This document shows, in pieces, positions 57,736-64,000 of a stretch of DNA of 64,000 nt. Source of the stretch: Pseudomonas sp. MYb185 (GTDB taxonomy: Bacteria; Pseudomonadota; Gammaproteobacteria; Pseudomonadales; Pseudomonadaceae); the NCBI RefSeq assembly GCF_002979975.1, contig NZ_PCQD01000005.1:68071-132070 (forward strand), read 5' to 3'. The notes under the pieces were generated by a model. The model saw only the letters and a list, made by a program, of their open reading frames with translations. It made no database searches and was not told where the DNA came from. Both the position numbers and the translations under genes were made by a program. The first letter of the stretch is position 1; every line of letters starts with the position of its first letter.

Positions 57736-59931
57736 ATGCGCCAGACCCTTGAATTTTTTATTACCTGTCCGAAGGGCATCGAGGGCTTGCTGCTCGACGA
57801 GTTGCGTGAACTGGGCGCTGAGTCGGCGAAGGAAACCGTAGCCGGTGTCCATGTGCAGGGGGATCTGGAGCTGGGTTACCGCATCTGCCTGTGGTCACGC
57901 CTGGCCAATCGGGTGTTACTGATCCTGCAGCGCTTTGCCGCCAGTGATGCCCAGAGCCTGTATGACGGCGTGGCGCAGGTCGACTGGGCTGAGCAGATGG
58001 CGGCGGATGGCAGCCTGGCGGTGGATTTCAGTGGTCAATTGCCGGGTGTCGACAATACCCATTTCGGTGCGCTCAGGGTCAAGGACGCGATCGTCGATCG
58101 GCTGCGCACTCCCGAAGGCACGCGTCCTTCGGTGGACAAGGTCAATCCGCACCTGCGCATCAATGTGCATTGCCGTAACGGCGAGGTGCAGCTGGCGCTG
58201 GACCTGTCCGGCAACAGTCTGCATCAGCGTGGCTATCGCCTGCAGCAGGGCGCGGCACCGCTCAAGGAAAACCTGGCTGCGGCGGTGCTCATTCGTGCCA
58301 ACTGGCCAGCGCTGGCGGCCCAAGGTGGCGCGCTGGCCGACCCCATGTGCGGCTCCGGTACCTTCCTGGTCGAAGCGGGCCTGATGGCGGCCGATATCGC
58401 GCCGAACCTGCACCGCCAGCAATGGGGGTTCAGCCGCTGGTTGCAGCATGTGCCGGCGCTGTGGCAACGCCTGCATGACGAAGCCACCCAGCGTGCCGAG
58501 GCCGGATTGGCCCGCCCGCCGCTGTGGATTCGTGGCTATGAAGCCGACCCGCGGTTGTTGCAGCCGCTGCGCAACAATATCCAGCGCGCCGGGCTGAGTG
58601 AATGGATCAAGGTCTACCAGGGTGAGCTGGCGACCTTTGCGCCCAGTCCTGATCGCGGTCAGCACGGCCTGATCGTATGCAACCCGCCCTATGGCGAACG
58701 CCTGGGGGATACCGCGAGCCTGGTCTATCTGTACCAGAAACTCGGGGAAGTGCTGCGCCGCGAATGTACCGGCTGGCAGGCGGCGGTGTTTACCGGTAAT
58801 CCGGAGCTGGGGCGGCGTATGGGCATTCGCAGTCACAAGCAGTACGCGCTGTTCAATGGTGCGTTGCCGTGCAAGCTGCTGATGATGGATCTGCAACCGG
58901 AGCGCTACATTACCGGCAGCAGCCCGACCCCTGCCGAGCGGAGCGGGGAGGCCGATGTCGACAAGGCAGCTCAGCCGGTGGAGGCCACTGCGCGCCTGAG
59001 CGAGTCGGCACAGATGTTCGCCAACCGTCTGAAGAAGAATCTCAAGACCCTGGGCAAGTGGGCCCGCCAGCAGAATATCAGTTGCTACCGGCTGTACGAT
59101 GCGGACATGCCGGAGTTCGCCGTGGCGATCGATCTGTACGATGGGTGGGCGCATGTGCAGGAATATGCGGCGCCAGCCAGTATCAGCGAGGAGAAGGCCC
59201 AGGCGCGCCTGCAGGATGTACTGGTGGCGCTGCCGCAGGTGCTGGGAATACCAGCCAGCCGGGTGGTGCTCAAGCAGCGCCAGCGCCAGGCCGGCAAGCA
59301 GCAATACCAGCGCATGGACCGTCGTGGTGAGTTCCTGACCGTGCAGGAAGGACAGGTGAAGCTGCTGGTCAACCTGACCGACTACCTGGACACCGGGCTG
59401 TTTCTCGATCATCGCCCGATCCGCCTGCGCATCGCCGAGGAGGCGCGCGGCAAGCGCTTTCTCAACCTGTTCTGCTATACCGCCAGCGCCACCGTGCATG
59501 CGGCGGTGGGTGGGGCGCGCAAGACCACCAGTGTCGATCTGTCGAAGACCTATCTGGACTGGGCGCGACGCAATCTGTCGTTGAATGGGTTGTCCGACTT
59601 GCATCAGCTGGTGCAGGACGATGTGATGAAGTGGCTGGAGCAGGACCGGGGCGAGTACGAGCTGATCTTCATCGATCCGCCGACCTTCTCCAACTCCAAG
59701 CGCATGGACGATGTGTTCGATGTGCAGCGCGATCACGTGCAACTGCTGCAGATGGCCATGGCGCGCCTGGCGCCGGGCGGGGTGCTGTACTTCTCCAACA
59801 ACTTCCGCCGTTTCCGGCTGGACCCGGTGCTGGAAGAGACGTACCAGGTGGAGGATATCTCGCCGCAGACGCTGGACCGGGACTTCCAGCGCAATGCGCG
59901 GATTCATCGTACCTGGCGCTTGACGCGCTGA
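57736..59931 (+). CDS. rlmL: Fused 23S rRNA m2G2445 / m7G2069 methyltransferase (RlmKL)
   Basis: 731 residues. N-terminal THUMP domain (about 30-155), RlmL N2-guanine methyltransferase domain with MCGSGTFLVEAGL and the catalytic N316PPYGERLG, then a C-terminal RlmK domain (about 430-731) with KRFLNLFCYTASATVHAAVGGA and IFIDPPTFSNSKRMDDVFDV. Modifies G2445 and G2069 of 23S rRNA in cytosol. Start uncertain: ATG 57736 (MRQTLEFFITCPKG) matches the family best, GTG 57721 is in frame five codons earlier; neither has a clear ribosome site. Confidence 0.94.
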   Translation: MRQTLEFFITCPKGIEGLLLDELRELGAESAKETVAGVHVQGDLELGYRICLWSRLANRVLLILQRFAASDAQSLYDGVAQVDWAEQMAADGSLAVDFSGQLPGVDNTHFGALRVKDAIVDRLRTPEGTRPSVDKVNPHLRINVHCRNGEVQLALDLSGNSLHQRGYRLQQGAAPLKENLAAAVLIRANWPALAAQGGALADPMCGSGTFLVEAGLMAADIAPNLHRQQWGFSRWLQHVPALWQRLHDEATQRAEAGLARPPLWIRGYEADPRLLQPLRNNIQRAGLSEWIKVYQGELATFAPSPDRGQHGLIVCNPPYGERLGDTASLVYLYQKLGEVLRRECTGWQAAVFTGNPELGRRMGIRSHKQYALFNGALPCKLLMMDLQPERYITGSSPTPAERSGEADVDKAAQPVEATARLSESAQMFANRLKKNLKTLGKWARQQNISCYRLYDADMPEFAVAIDLYDGWAHVQEYAAPASISEEKAQARLQDVLVALPQVLGIPASRVVLKQRQRQAGKQQYQRMDRRGEFLTVQEGQVKLLVNLTDYLDTGLFLDHRPIRLRIAEEARGKRFLNLFCYTASATVHAAVGGARKTTSVDLSKTYLDWARRNLSLNGLSDLHQLVQDDVMKWLEQDRGEYELIFIDPPTFSNSKRMDDVFDVQRDHVQLLQMAMARLAPGGVLYFSNNFRRFRLDPVLEETYQVEDISPQTLDRDFQRNARIHRTWRLTR

Positions 59932-59948
59932 CCTGAGGGCTGGCCCGG

Positions 59949-60420
59949 GTTGTCGAGCGCCGCTCGACGACGGAGCCCCAGCGTGCTGCGGGTCTGCCGG
60001 CGTAGCGCAGGCGCGCTACACCCCGTTGAACTCTGCATCGACTGTCAGACTCGAGGGGTGTCTTGGGTTGTCGAGCGCCTCGGGCCGCGATCGGACTCGA
60101 CGACGGGCTTCCAGCGGGCTGCGGGTCTGCCGGCGTAGCGCAGGCGCGCTACACCCCGTTGAATTCTGCATCGACTGTCAGGCTCGGGGGGGCTTGGGTG
60201 TCGAGCGCCTCGGGCCGCGATCGGACCGGGGCGCGATCGACTCGACGACGGGCTTCCGGTGGGCTGCGGGTCTGCCGGCGTACGCAGGCGCGCTACACTC
60301 CGTTGAACTCTGCATCGACTGTCAGACTCGGGGGGGCTTGGGTTGTCGAGCGCCTGCTCGACGACGGGGCCCCAGCGTGCTGCGGGTCTGCCGGTGTAGC
60401 GCAGGTGCGCTACACCGGCA
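59949..60420 (+). repeat. Tandem array of four diverged 118-144-bp repeats
   Basis: Units begin with GTTGTCGAGCGCC at 59949, 60067, 60198 (GTGTCGAG variant) and 60342, ending at 60420; steps are 118, 131 and 144. Each contains CGACGACGG, GTGCTGCGGGTCTGCCGG and a GTAGCGCAGGCGCGCTAC palindrome; units 1-3 also have CTCTGCATCGACTGTCAG. Length steps come from small insertions such as CCGGGGCGCGATCGACTCGA in unit 3. Located between convergent rlmKL and dacB. The open frames across it are not supported as genes. Confidence 0.9.
60391..60418. terminator. Strong hairpin before the dacB 3' end
   Basis: CCGGTGTAGCGC-AGGT-GCGCTACACCGG, a perfect 12-bp stem, last element of the repeat array and 6 bases from the dacB stop. 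Probably terminates or protects dacB mRNA (minus strand); weaker copies occur in the other repeat units. Confidence 0.7.
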
Positions 60421-60424
60421 AGTA

Positions 60425-61897
60425 TCAGCGGCGGTCAGCCACATCCGTCGGGCCGCGGCGGTAGACGTCGCCGAGCAACTGGTCCAGTGCCTCGCGGCTG
60501 GCACCGGCGGAGGGGTGGTTGACGATGGCGGTTACCGCCCAGCTCTGGCCATTGTTGTCCCGGGTAATGCCGGCAATTGCCCGGACATTGCGCAAGGAGC
60601 CGGTCTTGATATGCGCCTGCCCGGCCACCGGGGTGTTGCGCAGGCGTCGACGCATGGTCCCATCCATTGCCGCCAGCGGCATGGAGGCGATGAATTCCGC
60701 AGAGTAGGGGCTGTGCCAGGCATGGCTCAACAGTTGCGCCATGTCGCGTGCGGTCATGCGTTCCAGGCGCGACAGCCCCGAACCGTTATCCAGTACCAGC
60801 CCGTTGGGCTGAATGTCCTTGTCCGCCAGCCACTGGTTGATGATGCGGGTGGCCGCCTTGTGGTCGTCGGTGTCCGCCGCGCTGCGCTGCTCGCGGCCAA
60901 TGGTCAGGAACAACTGCCGGGCCATGGTGTTGTTGCTGTACTTGTTGATATCGCGCACTACCTCGACCAGATCCGGCGAGGTGCTACGCGCCAGCAGCCG
61001 GGCTTCGGCCGGGGAGGGCCCGATACGGTTGCCGCCATGGATGCGCCCGCCCATTTCGTGCCACAGGGTACGGATCAGGCTGGCGGTGTATACCGGGGCG
61101 TCGAGTAGCGACAGATAGCGTTCGGCGTTACAGCCCTGGTGCAGCGAGCCTGTCAGGGTGATGGTGGCGCGCTTGCCATCATCCTTGATGGCATAGGCCA
61201 CGTTTGGCCATGGGCAGCTCTTGGCTGCTGGCAGCAGGGTCAGCTGGTTATCGATACTGACTTCAGGCAGGGCTGGTTCCAGATGGATGCGCACGCCGCC
61301 GGCTTCGGCATAGCTTTTCAGCGACAGCAGCTTGAGGTTGGTCAGCAGCGGATCGGGCTCGACCAGAAAGGGTTTGCTCGGATCGTTGCCATCATCCTGA
61401 AAGGGTGCCAGGTCCTTGGGCAGGCGAATGTCCGCTGGTTGCAGCACCAGGTCGCCACGCACTTCGCGCACGCCGGCGGCGCGCAGGTCGCGCAGCAGCA
61501 GCCATACGCGCTCCATGGTCAGCTTGGGATCGCCGCTGCTGCGAAACACCAGGTCTCCCTGCAGTTCGCCGCCGCTGATCGGTCCGGTGCCATACAGGTC
61601 GGTATTCCATTGGTAGTTCGGGCCAAGCAGCTCCAGGGCGGCGTAGGTGGTCACCAGTTTCATGGTCGAGGCCGGGTTGACCGGTTGATCGGCATTCACA
61701 TACTGCGCCAGCCCCTGGCCTTCCAGCGGAATCACCGCCAGGGACATGGCATTGGCCGGTATCTTGGCCGCCGTCAGTGCCGAGCTGACCTTGGCGGGCA
61801 GGGTACCGCGATCGGTTTCAGCGAAAGTGGCGCCACTGGCAAGCAGACCGGCAAGGGAAAGGAAGCAGCACAGGGATAGTTTTTTTAGACGCAGCAT
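60425..61897 (-). CDS. dacB: D-alanyl-D-alanine carboxypeptidase/endopeptidase (PBP4)
   Basis: 490 residues. Signal peptide (MLRLKKLSLCCFLSLAGLLASGATFA), then a class C penicillin-binding domain: S77-TM-K80 in NPASTMKL, S321-N-N in KYSNNTMARQ, and K431-T-G in HIKTGSLRNV. The insert between SxxK and SxN is the family's usual three-domain arrangement. Periplasmic; trims and cuts peptidoglycan cross-links. Start 61897 gives the signal peptide with GGGAG upstream. The 200 bases upstream to tatD hold no gene. Confidence 0.93.
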   Translation of the reverse strand: MLRLKKLSLCCFLSLAGLLASGATFAETDRGTLPAKVSSALTAAKIPANAMSLAVIPLEGQGLAQYVNADQPVNPASTMKLVTTYAALELLGPNYQWNTDLYGTGPISGGELQGDLVFRSSGDPKLTMERVWLLLRDLRAAGVREVRGDLVLQPADIRLPKDLAPFQDDGNDPSKPFLVEPDPLLTNLKLLSLKSYAEAGGVRIHLEPALPEVSIDNQLTLLPAAKSCPWPNVAYAIKDDGKRATITLTGSLHQGCNAERYLSLLDAPVYTASLIRTLWHEMGGRIHGGNRIGPSPAEARLLARSTSPDLVEVVRDINKYSNNTMARQLFLTIGREQRSAADTDDHKAATRIINQWLADKDIQPNGLVLDNGSGLSRLERMTARDMAQLLSHAWHSPYSAEFIASMPLAAMDGTMRRRLRNTPVAGQAHIKTGSLRNVRAIAGITRDNNGQSWAVTAIVNHPSAGASREALDQLLGDVYRRGPTDVADRR

Positions 61898-62097
61898 CGA
61901 GCGCGACTCCCAGGGAAAGGCGGGTGGGGCTGCGCGGAGTGTCCCTTCCCATGCTGACAGCCAGTTGCCTGACAGGATAGCGCAAGCACGGGCTGGAAAA
62001 CTACCGGTGGGCGGCGGTTGGGTTGTTTTGGGACGAGGGGGGGGCTTTGCTGAGACCTGATTTATTCCCCTGGGGCAGGGACGTGTCTTGGAGGTAC

Positions 62098-62886
62098 CTA
62101 CGGCAGCCGAAAGAACTCCCGCGCCGTGGCCGTGGTATGTGCCGCCAACTGTTCCAGGCTTTCCCCGCGACATTGAGCAACCATGCTCGCCACTTCCGGC
62201 AGCCAGACCGGTTCGTTGCGGCGGTTCTTCGGCTTCGGTGACAGGGTGCGCGGCAGCAGCCAGGGGGCGTCGGTTTCCAGCATCAGGCGACCGGTGGGAA
62301 TATCCCTGACCAGCGACTGCAGGTGGGTACCACGACGTTCGTCGCAGATCCAGCCGGTAATGCCGATGTGCAGATCCAGATCGAGGTAGCCGTACAGGGC
62401 CTGCTGGTCGGCGGTAAAGCAATGCACCACCGCGGCCTGCAGCCGGTCGCGGAAGTCGCGCAGGATACCCACCAGGGTGTCGCTGGCTTCGCGTTCATGC
62501 AGGAATACCGGCAAGCCCAGCTCCACAGCCAGCTCCAGTTGCTCTTCGAGCGCCTTGATCTGTTGTGGGCGGGGAGAGAAATCCCGGTTGTAGTCCAGCC
62601 CGCATTCACCGATGGCCCGCACAGAATCCGCACCGGCCAGCAGGCGCAGGTCGGCCGCCTGGGCATGGTTCCAGTGGCGTGCTTCGTGGGGGTGGACACC
62701 GGCGGTACAGAAAAGGCGGAGCGGGTTTTCAGCGCACTGGGCCTGGATGGCGGTGCAGCTGTCAACCGAGGTGGCGGTCAGTATCATCTGACTGATACCG
62801 GCCGCCCAGGCTCGTTCGAGAACGGCTTCACGGTCCTTGTCAAAGGCGGCGTCAAGCAGGTTGACGCCGATATCGACCCATTCCAT
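62098..62886 (-). CDS. tatD: TatD-family metal-dependent DNase
   Basis: 262 residues. TatD amidohydrolase-like TIM barrel: [10 protein letters not shown] at the N-terminus (as in E. coli TatD), [41 protein letters not shown], and [14 protein letters not shown] carry the metal ligands (H, E, H, H, D). A 3'-5' DNase linked to DNA repair and DNA degradation. Starts 14 bases after the helicase stop, so it is probably translated from the same minus-strand mRNA. Confidence 0.92.
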   Translation of the reverse strand: MEWVDIGVNLLDAAFDKDREAVLERAWAAGISQMILTATSVDSCTAIQAQCAENPLRLFCTAGVHPHEARHWNHAQAADLRLLAGADSVRAIGECGLDYNRDFSPRPQQIKALEEQLELAVELGLPVFLHEREASDTLVGILRDFRDRLQAAVVHCFTADQQALYGYLDLDLHIGITGWICDERRGTHLQSLVRDIPTGRLMLETDAPWLLPRTLSPKPKNRRNEPVWLPEVASMVAQCRGESLEQLAAHTTATAREFFRLP

Positions 62887-62900
62887 GAGGAGCCCCTCGC

Positions 62901-64000
62901 TCAGCTGCGCCGTGGCGGCTTGGCTGAGCGGGGTTTGCCGGCAAAGTCCTTGCGCGGCGGACGGGGACTGCGGGGACGCTCGGTTTCACCGGGCGGCAGC
63001 GGCCAGGCACGGATCTGCAGGGCCACGCCGTTGATCTCGATGCCGGCCAGCTTGGCCAGCGTCGCTTCGTCCAGCGGCGGCAGATAGACACCGGTATGCT
63101 CGGTGAACATCTTGATGTGCCCGATCTGCTGACGCTGTACGCGACCATGCTTGACCAGCGCATCGACCAGCGGCTTGGGCATCAGGCCATTGGACCGACC
63201 ACCTTGCACCTTGTAGCGCACCAGCCCACTGTCGCGGTCATCGCTGACTTCGCGGCGCGGTGGGGCGACGGGCAGGTCGACTACCGGCTCGACCAGGGTC
63301 TTGGCGCTGGGCAGGATGGCCAGCAGGCTGGCAGCCAGTTCCAGTGGGTCCATGTTGGTCAGTTGCAGCAGGTCGTCGACCAGTTGCTGATGCAGCGAGC
63401 CGGTGGATTCAGCAGCTTTCTGCAGGCGCGTACCCAGTTTGCTCAGGCGACCGTTGCGTACCGCGTCGGCGCTGGGCAGGGCTTGCTGTTCGATCTTCTG
63501 GCCGGTGGCCTTTTCCAGCACGTGCAGCATGCGCCGCTCGCGTGGAGTGACGAACAGGATCGCGGTGCCCGAGCGACCGGCACGACCGGTACGGCCGATG
63601 CGGTGCACATAGGACTCGCTGTCATGCGGCAGGTCGTAGTTGAGGACGTGGGAAATACGCTCGACATCCAGACCACGGGCGGCCACGTCGGTGGCGACGA
63701 CGATATCCAGCAGGCCGCGCTTGAGGCGGTCGACCACCTGCTCACGCAGTTGCTGGCTGAGGTCGCCGTTCAGCGCCGCAGCGGCGAAGCCACGGGCTTC
63801 CAGGCGCTCGGACAGCTCCAGGCTGGCGGTCTTGGTGCGCACGAACACGATCATCGCTTCCACCGGCTCGACTTCGAGCAGGCGGGTCATGGCATCCAGC
63901 TTGTGGTGGTTGGCCACTTCCCAGACTTTCTGGGTAATGGTATCCAGGCTGCTACTCTTGCCACTGTGCAGGCGGATTTCCTTCGGCTCGCGCATGTGCT
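62901..64000 (-). CDS. deaD: DEAD-box RNA helicase DeaD/CsdA, C-terminal part
   Basis: Partial: the gene runs off the right edge; about 366 C-terminal residues are visible and the helicase motifs Q to III lie outside. Seen here: the motif IV-V region [15 protein letters not shown], motif [15 protein letters not shown], then a DbpA-like RNA-binding domain (about the last 100: [13 protein letters not shown] ... [16 protein letters not shown]) and an Arg/Pro/Lys-rich tail ([19 protein letters not shown]). Cold-shock/ribosome-assembly helicase in the family. The frame extends through 64000, and the ATG complementary to 63993-63995 is internal. Confidence 0.9.
   Translation of the reverse strand, partial: HMREPKEIRLHSGKSSSLDTITQKVWEVANHHKLDAMTRLLEVEPVEAMIVFVRTKTASLELSERLEARGFAAAALNGDLSQQLREQVVDRLKRGLLDIVVATDVAARGLDVERISHVLNYDLPHDSESYVHRIGRTGRAGRSGTAILFVTPRERRMLHVLEKATGQKIEQQALPSADAVRNGRLSKLGTRLQKAAESTGSLHQQLVDDLLQLTNMDPLELAASLLAILPSAKTLVEPVVDLPVAPPRREVSDDRDSGLVRYKVQGGRSNGLMPKPLVDALVKHGRVQRQQIGHIKMFTEHTGVYLPPLDEATLAKLAGIEINGVALQIRAWPLPPGETERPRSPRPPRKDFAGKPRSAKPPRRS

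Noticed and set aside
59949-60464. Open frames of 130-360 codons across the second repeat block
   Set aside because: Repeat-derived, no start signals, and they run antisense into dacB.

Overview
The window reads as chromosome of a high-GC gammaproteobacterium of the Pseudomonas group. The cobalamin operon, the nadK-rhomboid-DUF1315-DUF2797-pepN run, gdhB followed by DUF2835, a long ribosome modulation factor and a fused RlmKL are all laid out as in pseudomonads. A Halopseudomonas/pertucinogena-lineage or stutzeri-like species is my best guess, made from gene content and order only.

Layout. 1-2680: the start of a copper-chaperone-like gene and a PQQ glucose dehydrogenase. 2738-14346: a cobalamin riboswitch followed by a twelve-gene B12 operon (btuB, a BtuM-like transporter, cobO, cobB, bluB, cobD, cobC, cobQ, cobP, cobT, an alpha-ribazole phosphatase, cobS), mostly joined by start/stop overlaps. 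It covers corrinoid uptake, adenosylation, a,c-amidation, lower-ligand synthesis and nucleotide-loop assembly. 14567-15372: a tandem array of 91/106-bp REP-doublet units between convergent genes. 15413-26332: an AraC-type regulator divergent from fadH, then housekeeping genes ending with pepN. 26794-30515: an MMPL/RND exporter and its YCF48-like periplasmic partner. 30605-37386 (minus strand): moxR-DUF58-DUF4381-batA-batB/C-batD, a MoxR AAA+/von Willebrand-factor module. 37514-42585: the large NAD-glutamate dehydrogenase and DUF2835.

43265 to about 50190 is accessory and visibly AT-richer. It is an array of nine integron gene cassettes, each with one plus-strand ORF followed by an attC site, and no integrase gene is present in the window (a CALIN-type array). 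The core site at the left edge of each cassette is complementary to the outer attC arm at its right edge, exactly for six cassettes and with one or two mismatches for three. Cargo includes two unrelated HEPN-type proteins with intact R-x4-H motifs, a possible PD-(D/E)xK protein, an ElaA-like acetyltransferase and several unknown or membrane proteins. An IS110-family element has inserted in the fifth attC site. Its non-coding leader holds short matches to both halves of that target, in the order and strand expected for a bridge RNA.

50191-64000 returns to core sequence: slipin and NfeD (a membrane protease pair), a VOC protein, an OsmC-YcaO fusion, a small membrane protein, pyrD, rmf and rlmKL. 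A second tandem-repeat block (59949-60420) lies between convergent rlmKL and dacB, followed by dacB, tatD and the 3' part of a DeaD-type RNA helicase that runs off the window.
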